A program made the translations under genes and the position numbers. From positions 25,888,960-25,952,959 of the forward strand of contig NC_092563.1 in NCBI RefSeq assembly GCF_037975245.1: a stretch of DNA of 64,000 nucleotides, given 5' to 3'. Of the stretch, positions 33,101-38,680 are shown in pieces (the first letter of the stretch is position 1; the number at the start of each line of letters is the position of its first letter). This DNA comes from Apostichopus japonicus (lineage: Eukaryota > Echinodermata > Holothuroidea > Aspidochirotida > Stichopodidae). The notes under the pieces were generated by a model. The model saw nothing but the letters and a program-made list of their open reading frames with translations, made no database searches and was not told the origin of the DNA.

Positions 33101-35933
33101 GAAAAATCATAGAAAAGGACTCAAAATGCTTTAAAGGCAAAACGCAATAGTTGGGTTTGTCTCTCCTTCAATGCGGTACTTAATTAGCATCATATTGAAC
33201 AGGATGCCCTCTTTATAAATCGAATAAATAGGTGTATTCATGCGTAAAGTGGCATAACACACTAGTTGGAACTAACGAGTCTTGTATATTTATATTTCAT
33301 GTAGGCCATTTGCATGATGGAAGAGCTGATTGGTTCAAGTAATCATGAAAAATCTTGATAGTGTTTCCAAAACAAATTGTTCTTTTCATAGAGTATAGGA
33401 AACCAACATTTTAATGTCTAATGAACTATTCTCTGTTTATTGTAACGTACCTGCAGATTAGATGACTACCCAGCAAACACAAAAACGTTATTAAAACGTT
33501 TCGTCTTTTGTTTTGATAACGTCATTTGTGGTGTAATAAATATGTCACGAAAACGTTTTTCAGGCTGTTAGTTCAAAACATTTTTTCGTTAAAACATTAA
33601 TATAACATTAATATCTCATAAAAACATAAGGCCGACGTTTTATAACACCACATTTAACGTTATAAAAACATGTTATGATAACGTTTTGTGTTTGCTGGGT
33701 AAAACTATACCGCATATGCAATGGATACTTTGTACAGACACGAAACTCACAGCTCTCATGGGTGTGGCGTGCAACATTATTGTAGATTTGAAAAGCTCAA
33801 GTCTATAGACAGAGAAGCCTTGGTCGACAAAGTATATAATGGGGGTGCATTAGTCATAGTTTAAACTAACCCAATCATAAACCAAAGGGACCATGGGCCA
33901 TTACCATATAGTTCACATAGCTGAGCACAAGGAGTAAGGACATAGTTATAGTATTCTGCATTATTCCCAAATATTTTAGAAATTTTAGATAATGGCAATA
34001 AACACGGGTACACGTTTTCAGTCCGAAAATAAAATACACGTTTTCAGTCCGAAAAAAACAGTTTTCAGTCCGACACGTTTTCAGTCCGAAAAAAAAAATA
34101 CAAGTTTTCAGTTCGAAAATAAACTACACGTTTTCAGTCCGACACGTTTTCAGTCCGAAAATGAAATACACGTTTTCAGTCCGAAAATAAAATACACGTT
34201 TTCAGTCCGAAAAAACGAGTTTTCAGTCCGACACGTTCTCAGTCCGAAAATAAAATCCACGTTCTCAGTCGGAGCTTCAGTATACACTGTTCATTAATAT
34301 ACCGTTGTTACAACCGTGTGTCGTGATCACTAGCCGAAATGTTCCGAACTCCAACCTTGCATTCCAGGGTTGTTTATTGGTGATATGATGACATTAAAAC
34401 CGCTTTCATTCCCCGACTGAAAACGTGTATTTAATTTTCGGACTGAAAACGTGTATTTAATTTTCGGACTGAAAACGTGTATTTAATTTTCGGACTGAAA
34501 ACGTGTATTTCATTTTCGGACTGAAAACGTGTATTTCATTTTCGGACTGAAAACGTGTATTTCATTTTCGGACTGAAAACCTTTCGGACTGAAAACTTGT
34601 CGGACTGAAAACTTGTCGGACTGAAGGGGGCACCCCATGAACACTCCCCTCAAACACCAAGCCTTCTGTAGGCACACACACACACGGAGACATTTATATA
34701 TGTTTAACATGAACACTATAACATATCAACACTTCCGAAGGTCGGGGAATAATTTGCACGGTGAAAGGACCGCAAAGAAAATATTTTGAAAGCTCAGTTA
34801 AACACCAAGTTACTAGTAAGCAAGTTTCACATCAATGTGTAAGCATAAAATGATGAACATATTTTGGGAGAGGGCAATATGTGTTGTCGGATTGTGTCAC
34901 ACAGTATTGCTAGTTATTCGCTTTCAAAGAAGCAAGTACAGCCAGTAGCGTACTCAAGGAGGGTTGGGGTCATCACCCACCTCCGATCGTCACTGCAGGG
35001 GGATTCTGGCATTCAGGGGAAGAATTGGAGCAAGACTTCCATACACGGACAAACGCTTCGATAACCCCATGACAGCATCCTTCTTTTAAGGTATACTTCA
35101 TCCACATCTGCCCCCCCCCCTCCCCCGATAAATATTCAGGTCACTACCTAACTCAGTCGGGAGAATCTGGGAGTTTATTATTATTATTTTTAGCCCGATC
35201 TTACGTCCAGAGCGGCTTATACAGACCTAAATTATAATATAGATATTCATCAGAATGTACCTTCACGTTTAATTTTTTGGAGGGGATCACCCTCACACCA
35301 CTCACCCCCCCCCCCTCCCTCCTACGTAGTAATCGCCTTCAATGGTCCAAGTGGAATCCCCCTCCTTTACAACAAATCCTTCTTTCGCCTCTGGCGCTTC
35401 CACAAACGTTCAGTCTTAATCATTCGGGTGAAATTTTGAATTTGCACTCTAACTTTTATGTTGTCTATTACCTATATGCATTCTGCATTTAGTGTTGCAC
35501 TAAAATGATCCATCAAAGTACACTGAGGTAATGATACTATGTGCCTTGACATGCGAAAAACAAGTGTTCAGAAGTTGATTTTCTTACCTTTGAAAACGTT
35601 AGAAAAGATAACAAAGGGGTGGAACGATTGTTTTTAGTTTACAACGAATATCAATGAAGACTCTAGGGGTGTAATTGAAATACTACACGAAGCAGAACTG
35701 CTATTGATATGTGCACTTGTGTATAATGATCATTCAAGCGTTATTGGTAAAACATTTATGACGAAACTGTCTATAACCGAAAACGGTAAATCAAGCAATA
35801 TAAACTAAACGGTATCTTTCTTGTTACAAGATGAATGCGAGTTGTACTCACTTTGATTGACAGTTGGTTGACCCACAACAGACGATGCACCAATTGCGAA
35901 GATCACAACCACGGCGGTTAGGAGAGCAGTCAT
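1..35933 (-). CDS. HYR-repeat secreted/extracellular multidomain gene (5' part, 3' end outside window)
   Basis: Spliced gene read from 19 minus-strand exons: signal peptide (residues 1-27), EGF-like (28-73), CUB-like (74-212) and 16 HYR domains (213 to about 1517, last one cut by the window edge). All introns have GT/AG borders and all are phase 1, so the reading frame stays open across 4,553 coding nt. HYR domains are immunoglobulin-like modules found in sea urchin hyalin and other adhesive extracellular proteins; 83-84 residues per repeat is the usual length. A secreted adhesion or matrix role is inferred from domain content; no transmembrane segment is seen in this part. The true C-terminus, total HYR number and any membrane anchor lie beyond position 1. 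The true first exon could also lie further upstream if the 5' UTR is split. Confidence 0.85.
331..579 (-). CDS. Exon 18: HYR domain 15
   Basis: A 249-bp phase 1-1 exon: VDNTPPDVTCIQDITRTVA, FWTEPTAADNSGVVSLQSRSHAPGDFFGPGTTQVTYIFADPSGNTAFCIFTVTVTPG. Donor GTATGTG. Classical cysteine pair. Confidence 0.88.
580..2229 (-). other. Intron between exons 17 and 18
   Basis: Contains the exon relic at 845-927 and a short tandem motif at about 1,018-1,070 (three diverged copies of 'cacaaactccatgtgta'). Nothing else recognised. Confidence 0.5.
845..927 (-). pseudogene. HYR exon relic (5' half) with stop codon
   Basis: In the intron after exon 17, a TTCAG acceptor at 929-928 is followed by sequence reading DKVPLV-stop-ACLGLDVTETIPLNGFVTT. 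This aligns with the first ~30 residues of neighbouring HYR exons (DNTPPDVTCIQDITRTV). A TAA interrupts it, the domain's second half is absent and no donor follows, so it is a dead exon copy. Confidence 0.65.
2230..2478 (-). CDS. Exon 17: HYR domain 14
   Basis: A 249-bp phase 1-1 exon: VDDIAPVVRCVPDVSENTP, FFAEPTSTDNSGVVSLQQRSHAPGSFFMIGATVVTYIFVDAAGNTAECTFTITVVEG. Donor GTAAGTATT is close to consensus. Classical HYR cysteine pair. Confidence 0.88.
2479..3778 (-). other. Intron between exons 16 and 17
   Basis: No recognisable element apart from a short AT-rich tandem repeat at 3,513-3,585 (unit 'acagattatattt'). Confidence 0.5.
3779..4027 (-). CDS. Exon 16: HYR domain 13
   Basis: A 249-bp phase 1-1 exon: VDVIPPRVACVQDILETVP, FWTEPTATDESGAVSLQQRSHAPGSFFSVGSTTVTYIFVDASGNTADCIFTITVQAG. 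It has the classical HYR cysteine pair (C near residue 10 and the NTAxC cysteine near the end). The polypyrimidine/acceptor region reads ...AACACAAG. Confidence 0.88.
4116..4270. mobile_element. 155-bp hairpin MITE in intron
   Basis: Ends are inverted copies of GCAGATCTTGCCTATAAGAA (left) and its complement at 4,250-4,270, with one or two mismatches over about 24 bp. The interior continues as a weaker inverted repeat (CATCTTTTTCCGTAAAAA against ATGGAAAAAGTGGGG). This is compatible with a very short foldback MITE. The family is not recognised. Confidence 0.55.
4757..5005 (-). CDS. Exon 15: HYR domain 12
   Basis: A 249-bp phase 1-1 exon (83 residues): VDDIPPVVTCGPDIVQTTP, DFQECTAEDNSG, SRSQNPGAFFPIGDTEVTYTFSDPNGNTASATFLITVVGG. 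The cysteine pattern (C near residue 10 and C in the QEC position, late cysteine absent) is that of the 252-bp repeats. The length and the GNTA motif are those of the downstream repeats, so it looks transitional between the two subfamilies. Confidence 0.88.
5374..5410 (-). pseudogene. HYR exon relic (last 12 codons plus donor)
   Basis: Reads RASDSFTITVSGG followed by a GTAAAT donor, the exact 3' end of a 252-bp HYR exon. On its high-coordinate side the exon stops abruptly and is joined to intron-type sequence ('cagtcaagcatttcaagaac') that normally lies hundreds of bases away. No acceptor or exon start exists. It is a deletion or illegitimate recombination scar within the array. Confidence 0.75.
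5569..5820 (-). CDS. Exon 14: HYR domain 11
   Basis: A 252-bp phase 1-1 exon, VDDILPVVTCGPDI with FFGIDTQTIVTYTF, almost identical to exons 10-12. It is the last of the 84-residue repeats before the array switches to 83-residue repeats. The downstream intron contains an isolated exon 3'-end relic (5,374-5,410). Confidence 0.88.
6207..6458 (-). CDS. Exon 13: HYR domain 10
   Basis: A 252-bp phase 1-1 exon: VDDFPPVVTCGPDITRQTP, FPECTATDDSG, FFAIGTTTEVTYTFTDGAGNRASGSFIITVIGG. The downstream intron is paralogous to that after exon 5 (16,053-16,480), with the same ordered stretch including the 'gactgggtcatcat' motif. Exons 5 and 13 thus bracket the expanded block. Confidence 0.88.
8405..9366 (+). 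pseudogene. Decayed P2X7-ballast-like zinc-binding protein gene inside the transposon
   Basis: Starts MADPEPIAATEVQSDNGSSL at 8,405, stops at 8,483-8,485, then continues in another frame (8,491-8,679) as an acidic stretch with LEPYQFEP before a GTAAGA donor at 8,680. After an intron-like gap, a CCCAG acceptor at 9,104 is followed by QYRYIAYGQQVQ, a TGA (9,142-9,144), then RHVRVVLPSCAVQRIRSDFP and GHYTGF. This C-terminal block strongly resembles the end of the P2X7 receptor cytosolic 'ballast' domain (pattern LPSC..x.IR.xFP....Y.GF), which also occurs as a stand-alone domain in many invertebrate proteins. The central cysteine-rich zinc-binding part is missing. One frameshift and one stop make it non-functional. 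Whether the gene belongs to the transposon or was captured is inference. Confidence 0.65.
10664..10909 (-). pseudogene. THAP zinc-finger domain, frameshifted (transposase N-terminus remnant)
   Basis: From ATG at 10,909 the protein reads MPVRCAVGGCINI, then ISLHPWLKDEKN and DFTGPSQY. These are the first C-x4-C pair, the SLH.F.KDE box and the W/F-G-PS.Y region of the DNA-binding THAP domain (normally about 90 residues, C2CH zinc). The following CSEHF box is absent from this frame but appears in the +1 frame (SEHFTEAYYDP), so a frameshift near 10,770 has broken it. THAP domains occur at the N-terminus of Kolobok and P-element transposases. Position and inward direction fit a transposase gene whose remaining part is lost. 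Confidence 0.7.
11717..11968 (-). CDS. Exon 12: HYR domain 9
   Basis: A 252-bp phase 1-1 exon; begins VDDILPVVTCGPDI and reads FFGIDTQTVVTYTF. It is the other parent of the chimeric exon 10. Its downstream intron is the one disrupted by the nested transposons at 6,687-11,570, so 5.3 kb separate it from the next HYR exon. Confidence 0.9.
12375..12626 (-). CDS. Exon 11: HYR domain 8
   Basis: A 252-bp phase 1-1 exon, the 1,304-bp partner of the exon at 13,679-13,930, with the same GIGTQTIVTYTF reading. Cysteines are at VTCGPDI and FPECTA; the usual late cysteine is serine (RASDSF). Confidence 0.9.
13021..13272 (-). CDS. Exon 10: HYR domain 7 (chimeric duplication-junction exon)
   Basis: A 252-bp phase 1-1 exon. 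The 5' half and upstream intron match the exon at 11,717-11,968 (VDDILPVVTC, intron start with CAATAGG). The 3' half and downstream intron match the exon at 14,325-14,576 (TQTVVVYTF). It therefore marks the crossover that produced the 1,304-bp duplication. The reading frame is preserved. Confidence 0.9.
13679..13930 (-). CDS. Exon 9: HYR domain 6
   Basis: A 252-bp phase 1-1 exon, FFGIGTQTIVTYTFTDGAGNRASDSFTINVIGG. The whole exon and its flanking introns are essentially identical to the exon at 12,375-12,626, offset by exactly 1,304 bp. The only difference I noticed is a single base in the upstream intron. It is a very recent duplicate. Confidence 0.9.
14325..14576 (-). CDS. Exon 8: HYR domain 5
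   Basis: A 252-bp phase 1-1 exon (84 residues), PEC-type. Its 3' half (FFGIDTQTVVVYTFTDGAGNRASDSF) is identical to that of the exon at 13,021-13,272, exactly 1,304 bp away. Its 5' half (the VDDIPPVVTC side) instead matches the exons at 12,375 and 13,679. This identifies it as one parent of the chimeric exon. Confidence 0.9.
14971..15222 (-). CDS. Exon 7: HYR domain 4
   Basis: A 252-bp phase 1-1 exon; starts VDNIPPVVTCGPDI because the acceptor-side codon differs (GATAAC rather than GATGAC). Acceptor side is TTCCAG, unlike the TTTCAG of its neighbours. The rest matches the central HYR type. The 646-bp spacing to the next exon is the basic exon-plus-intron period of the homogenised array. Confidence 0.88.
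15677..15928 (-). CDS. Exon 6: HYR domain 3
   Basis: A 252-bp phase 1-1 exon; donor GTGAAAG rather than the GTAAA seen in its neighbours, and the exon ends FTITVQGG. The body (FPECTATDDSGTVTL, HNPGQFFGIDTQT, GNRASDSF) is nearly identical to the following exons, while both flanking introns differ. This is consistent with gene conversion or exon-level exchange within the array. A broken exon relic lies directly upstream (15,958-16,051). Confidence 0.88.
15958..16051 (-). pseudogene. HYR exon relic (first ~30 codons)
   Basis: An acceptor at 16,053-16,052 is followed by DDVPPVVRYGPGIVRHCQTP and STYGGLSVNF, then a TAA and intron sequence. The conserved first cysteine is tyrosine here. The exon's 3' half and donor are missing, so inclusion would truncate the protein. 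It sits 30 bp upstream of intact exon 6. Confidence 0.75.
16481..16732 (-). CDS. Exon 5: HYR domain 2
   Basis: A 252-bp phase 1-1 exon (84 residues). It carries VVTCGPDI, FPECTATDDSG, SRTHNPGQFFAVDTTAVVIYTFTDPTGNRASDSFTITVLGG. Its downstream intron (16,053-16,480) is closely similar to the one following the exon at 6,207-6,458, so these two exon-intron units are paralogous copies. First of the ten 252-bp 'PEC-type' repeats. Confidence 0.88.
17398..18668. mobile_element. TTAA-flanked DNA transposon, non-autonomous (1.27 kb)
   Basis: TTAA at 17,394-17,397 and 18,669-18,672; termini AGGAATTGTCTGGTGG (left) and AAGGATTGTCTGGTGG (right, inverted). The interior contains a 276-bp-period direct duplication (from 17,871 and 18,147: 'cagagcagaatgtagcac' through 'gaagagtctgctgttaaaa') and a 'gctgacgtcacgta' motif near the right end. 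No transposase is seen. It lies in the intron between HYR exons 4 and 5. Confidence 0.7.
18735..18995 (-). CDS. Exon 4: HYR domain 1 (divergent, four cysteines)
   Basis: A 261-bp phase 1-1 exon (87 residues), the most divergent HYR in the gene. It begins VDTSPPIITQCPSPI, has a central CC pair (DGCCGLI) and ends NVATCTFSVTVIR. It keeps the HYR signature SHAPGDLFPEGTTDVTYTFTD. The conserved second cysteine in the TAxC position is present, plus two extra central cysteines. As the first HYR after the CUB-like domain, it was not drawn into the homogenised central array. Confidence 0.85.
18996..20687 (-). other. Intron between CUB-like exon and HYR exon 4
   Basis: About 1.7 kb without any recognisable exon or repeat; only short random reading frames. 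Confidence 0.5.
20688..21104 (-). CDS. Exon 3: CUB-like domain
   Basis: A 417-bp phase 1-1 exon encoding 139 residues; acceptor TTAACAG before 21,104, donor GTAACG after 20,688. CUB-like landmarks in order are: an SPNWN start near residue 20, IFLLFIPGATRIVFQFE, DDLYVGVG in place of the usual CDYD-type turn, VWIYFGTDK, and a closing AGFRLTW (CUB domains usually end xGFxxxY/W). Only two cysteines (SCYGDNC) sit at the start, fewer than in a canonical four-cysteine CUB. The calcium-type acidic cluster is weak. This could be a diverged CUB or a related jelly-roll ligand-binding module. Confidence 0.65.
21143..21394. repeat. 126-bp direct tandem duplication in intron
   Basis: Two near-identical copies starting at 21,143 and 21,269 ('ccacattgaaaaaccaaatg' to 'gcttattgtgatta'), differing at only a few bases. 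They lie in the intron between the EGF and CUB-like exons, 40 bp from the CUB acceptor. Confidence 0.8.
21626..21763 (-). CDS. Exon 2: EGF-like domain
   Basis: A 138-bp phase 1-1 exon with acceptor ...TACAG before 21,763 and donor GTAAGG after 21,626. It encodes 46 residues with six cysteines in the order C-x2-C-x5-C, then C-x-C, then a final C (CDLC, DCY, VCDC, TCE). This matches a compact EGF-like module, and the CDC spacing near the end is characteristic. It is followed by a short TTPDGITG linker. Other small six-cysteine folds cannot be excluded. Confidence 0.7.
22919..23850. repeat. Inverted repeat pair, possible TIR element
   Basis: Sequence at 22,924-23,025 ('gcgaaattatttttcccac' then 'ttcgacgcggcca', 'gggcgtgg', 'acgtcacag') recurs inverted at 23,775-23,850. 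Arms are about 80-100 bp with scattered indels. They either bound a 0.93-kb DNA element or are two independent insertions of one repeat. Confidence 0.5.
23455..23565. repeat. Short 'cacgggaggttc' tandem motif
   Basis: Three imperfect copies of a CACGGGAGGTTCAT-containing unit of 40-57 bp with 'aacttttccaga' between them. Confidence 0.6.
24181..24512. mobile_element. hAT MITE (332 bp)
   Basis: Left end CAGGGGAGGACTAGCCCACC; the right end, inverted, reads AATGGGCGGACTGGA. Flanks ACTATATC (24,173-24,180) and CCTATATC (24,513-24,520) form an 8-bp duplication with one mismatch. Confidence 0.65.
25073..25376. mobile_element. hAT MITE (304 bp), CAGGCGCGTAG family
   Basis: Termini CAGGCGCGTAG and CTACGCGCCTG, perfect 11-bp inverted repeats. 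Perfect 8-bp duplication ATCTTCCC at 25,065-25,072 and 25,377-25,384. Homologous in opposite orientation to the element at 57,969-58,261, and carries the conserved GCGCCA...TGGCGC core at 25,154-25,193. Confidence 0.9.
27517..27620. mobile_element. Truncated G-tract hAT end (tentative)
   Basis: Reads 'agtggcgtcgccaagggg' followed by a long G run, like the left ends of the intact hAT elements here. No matching right end or target duplication found. Confidence 0.35.
28921..29105 (+). mobile_element. SINE-like repeat with U2 snRNA-like head
   Basis: 28,921-28,958 reads CCTTTTGGCTAAGATCATGT then GTAGTATATCTGTTC, nearly the 5' region of U2 snRNA, including the branch-point-recognition GTAGTA segment. 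It is followed by a body ('gatgatcacacagtcacagtc') shared with the copy near 31.7 kb. The rest of U2 (Sm site, 3' loops) is not present, so it is not a functional U2 gene. Confidence 0.6.
31632..31830 (+). mobile_element. Second U2-like SINE copy, rearranged
   Basis: 31,632-31,668 resembles the U2 stem-loop IIa region (GTAGTATCTGTCTTATCAGA). It is followed at about 31,697 by 'gagatcatgtgtagtatcgt' and then 'gtcatgatcacacgagtaca', which parallels the 28.9-kb copy. Two partial heads in series suggest a dimer or rearranged copy. Confidence 0.5.
32525..33130. mobile_element. TTAA-flanked MITE (tentative)
   Basis: TTAA at 32,521-32,524 and 33,131-33,134; ends AGCAGCATTTTGCG and (inverted) AGCATTTTGAG, matching only if a 3-bp indel is allowed. 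An internal hairpin CCAGGGAG...CTCCCTGG lies at 32,832-32,858. Confidence 0.4.
33467..33701. mobile_element. AACGTT-rich MITE, copy 1
   Basis: Ends TACCCAGCAAACACAAAAAC and GTTTTGTGTTTGCTGGGTA are inverted repeats. The interior is packed with AACGTT palindromes (ACGTTATNATAACGTT). A second copy in inverted orientation lies at 51,123-51,387. Confidence 0.75.
34011..34627. mobile_element. Foldback-type element: inverted tandem arrays of a 26-bp unit
   Basis: 34,011-34,272 holds about 11 diverged head-to-tail copies of a 26-bp unit containing CACGTTTTCAGTCCGAAAAT. 34,413-34,627 holds about 9 copies of the exact complement (TTTTCGGACTGAAAACGTG). The 140-bp centre is unique. Long inverted repeats built of short tandem units define foldback (FB) elements. 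Several units are shortened to 13-15 bp near the outer ends. Confidence 0.7.
35852..35933 (-). CDS. Exon 1: signal peptide
   Basis: The start ATG is at 35,933-35,931. The exon encodes 27 residues beginning MTALLTAVVVIFAIGASS, a typical secretory signal with a hydrophobic core; cleavage probably falls near VVG/QPTVNQ. The donor GTGAGT follows at 35,851, leaving one base of the last codon (phase 1), which matches the acceptor phase of the EGF exon at 21,763. An in-frame upstream ATG exists at about 36,035, but it would put about 34 non-hydrophobic residues before the signal, so the inner ATG is preferred. The exon is separated from the rest of the gene by 14.1 kb. Confidence 0.8.
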
Positions 35934-36499
35934 GGTGCTTTTGCAGTCCCCTATACTGAAGTCCGTGAATGTTTTCAACCTAAAAGCAACTGAATAAGGC
36001 CAGTATAGTTCATACTTCATATACCCAATTTGCAATTGCTCTGCTCACCAGAGCGTGACAAGATTTGCAAACAGCTATTACAAAAGAAAATTTTTACTTT
36101 TAGTTTACTGTGTCTTGGAGGTCACGCATATTTTGCAACCTTTTATTAAGTTTCCAATTTACAGTTTACAAATTTTCTGGTAAGTATATATGAACAGAAA
36201 AAAACCTGGCTATTAACAAAGCAGTCAAAATAGATATCAGACGATTGATCAATAGTTTGCGAGAAACGAAAATACATGCAGTTTGCAGTTAATATTGTAA
36301 CGGCATTAACTTTAGCATTAGACCAAATTAATGTCAGTACTTAATGTTGTGTTGAGCAGGGCAATGCTATCATATGATACACCTCAACATCGAATATTTC
36401 TTAGATGAGCTACACCTATATTATTTTGCAAATAGGCTATTTACCTACACATGTTTGATCTTAAAAGTACTTCTACCCATTCTCATCAGAATATGGTGA
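35934..36499 (-). other. Upstream region of the HYR gene
   Basis: This must hold the 5' UTR or promoter if exon 1 is the first exon. I see no convincing TATA box or initiator and cannot place the transcription start. Confidence 0.4.
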
Positions 36500-36935
36500 G
36501 GACGAACCACGTCAGTTGAGGGCAAACCTCGTCAGTTGAGGGCAAACCTCGTCAGTTGAGGGCAAACCTCGTCAGTTGAGAGCAAACCTCGTCAGTTGAG
36601 AGCAAACCTCGTCGGTTGAGTGCAATTGTGCAAACCTCGTCAGTTGAAGGAAAACCTCGTCGGTTGAGGGCAAACCTCGTCGGTTGAGGGCAAACCTCGG
36701 CGGTTGAGGGCAAACCTCGGCGGTTGAGGGCTAACCTCGTCTGTTGAGGGCAAACCTCGTCAGTTGAGGGCAAACCTCGTCAGTTGAGAGCAAACCTCGT
36801 CGGTTGAGTGCAATTGTGCAAACCTCGTCAGTTGAAGGAAAACCTCGTCGGTTGAGGGCAAACCTCGTCGGTTGAGGGCAAACCTCGGCGGTTGAGGGCA
36901 AACCTCGGCGGTTGAGGGCTAACCTCGCCGGTCTG
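36500..36935. repeat. 20-bp minisatellite with 188-bp higher-order period
   Basis: About 21 copies of a 20-bp unit (CAGTTGAGGGCAAACCTCGT and variants GTCGG, GGCGG, GAGAG). A distinctive variant containing 'gagtgcaattgtgcaaacc' occurs at 36,618 and 36,806. The units after it repeat in the same order, giving a 188-bp higher-order repeat. The array lies 0.57-1.0 kb upstream of the HYR gene start codon. Confidence 0.9.
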
Positions 36936-38340
36936 GTAAACTTCGTTAGGCAAGGGTAAATCTTGTACGCGGACTCAGGCTGTAATATTTGCGGTTTATA
37001 TAACAATTAAAGAATATTAATGTTTCTCAAAAAATAGCAAATGTTGGGACTTATTCCAGATTGAGAAATCCCAGTTTTAATAAAGAAGTACCTTTATAAT
37101 CATTATTAAACTATGACACACTAATATATTAAAGCATATGCGTTTGTAGCTTAATGTCATCAAATTCCAAAGTTTAACTTGATCCAACCAAGGCACTCTG
37201 GTTAGTTGCATCAATATATTAATACGTGGCCAATTAAGGATTTCAATAATTTACAATAAATTGTGCTCCGTGCAGTGAATCAAACGAGGTAGATTTAGGC
37301 GTAACGGATTAATAGACAAAGTGACTTACAAAATAGATCGACATTTCAAAATGAAACGAGCTTTCCTGTCACAATCATTTGAATTTCAACTATTTTCTTA
37401 CATTCTAATAAATGTTTTATTAAATGCTGCTGGTTTAAAAGTCAATCGCAAACGTTATGTTAAGGTTGACATTGTCAGAAATCCATTGAGCTGTTCATAT
37501 GAGGTCTTCGAATTTGGTTCATTTACCGAAAACAATTCCTTTTTGTGTACTTTTATTATTATTACAAAAGCATTGCAAAATAAAGCCGTCTTTAGCCTGT
37601 CGGGGAGAGAGCCTACTCACACCCATTCCCATGTGCAAACTACTTTGCCCACACCATTGGCGCCACTGTGTGCACAAGAACAAGTGTAAAAAGTTACAAG
37701 ACGAAAACATTGTGTTCCCCATTACGTTATTTTTGAGACCCAACCCCCCCCCCCCACCCCACCCCCGTTCCGCTGCACTATTCGAGACATTAACTTTGAT
37801 TCACGAGGAGCAATAATCTACGGAAGATCCTAAGTAGATCTCACAACTTTACCATTCTTAAAGTTGCAATATGCTTTTAAGAGTGCTTTTGTCGACAACG
37901 AGTAGTGTTAAACATGAAATTTAGATACTTCAGTGAGGAAAAATAGTTTGAGGGAGGTTGTTAAACCATAATTTGTCTGTTTAGCATATTTGGATCCAAT
38001 TTACTGGTGACCTTTGAGTCCAGTGTATGACATCACTGTGCTCACCACAGAAAGAAGTACGTAGAAGCCACTTTCGGTTTGTCGCATGCAGCAAATTGAA
38101 TATCAACAGCTCACCCAAAGAGTCAACCTACATCGTTATTTATACGTGGAGTATCAACGTTAGGCAATGAGGTTTACAATTAATTTTTCAGATTGTAAAC
38201 AATTCTTAAAACAAAGGAAGAAAATAAATACTTCGAAGGGTATATGTATTCGGAATGAAAAGCAAGAAAGGAATCTTTAACATGTGTTTATTAAATGAAT
38301 GCATCCTTTTTGAGGTTATGAAGTGATCAATAGTAATTCA
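36936..38340. other. Intergenic, nothing recognised
   Basis: AT-rich, with a C-run followed by CCACCCC at about 37,742-37,768. The reading frames here lack domain features. Confidence 0.4.
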
Positions 38341-38379
38341 TGACAACTTAAAGTATCCCCTCTCTCACCATTCTTCTCT

Positions 38380-38680
38380 CGGTGTCGACACTGACACCAA
38401 TTTTCACCCCGCTCCTTTCTCGTGGTAGGAAAGTGGCTACACGTGGGAAGCGGTACTCACGTCCTTCGGAGGGGACGTTAAATTGCGGTCCCGGGAGCAG
38501 GACTACACACCCCTGCCTCGTTACTTCAGGGCACTATTCGAAAAGAGAAGGCGAGATTCGCCGGTGTCTTTCCACGCACAAAAACTTGGAACCTCAATAA
38601 TTTCCGACTAAGGATTTCCTTAGTCTGCTGAAGCACCTTCGGGTGGAAGCTTAATACGAGGTATATGATATGATATGACC
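38380..38680 (+). mobile_element. SINE/LINE 3'-tail fragment
   Basis: Contains 'gtccttcggaggggacgtta' followed by 'aattgcggtcccg', a tail motif common to many animal LINE/SINE families, and ends in a short 'atgatatgatatgac' repeat typical of a retroposon 3' end. Family not identified. Confidence 0.5.

Larger units (their letters stand above)
21764..35851 (-). other. First intron, 14.1 kb, repeat-filled
   Basis: This lies between the signal-peptide exon and the EGF exon. It contains hAT elements at 24,181-24,512 and 25,073-25,376, U2-like SINE heads near 28.9 and 31.7 kb, a TTAA-flanked element near 32.5-33.1 kb, an AACGTT-rich MITE (33,467-33,701) and the foldback array (34,011-34,627). No further exon with a phase-1 border and a recognisable domain was found. 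The stretches 21,764-22,900, 25,400-27,500, 29,110-31,600 and 34,630-35,850 hold only short random reading frames and low-complexity sequence. Confidence 0.6.

Noticed and set aside
33992-34716. Frames with repeated FSPKIKYTFSVRK motifs
   Set aside because: A by-product of the 26-bp foldback arrays, present on both strands because the arrays are inverted.
36500-36935. CRISPR array
   Set aside because: Units are contiguous 20-bp tandem repeats without unique spacers, in a eukaryotic context.
36552-37006. Minus-strand repetitive 'protein' rich in NRRGLPSTDEVC motifs
   Set aside because: It is a translation of the 20-bp minisatellite, with frames shifting between copies and no start or splice context.
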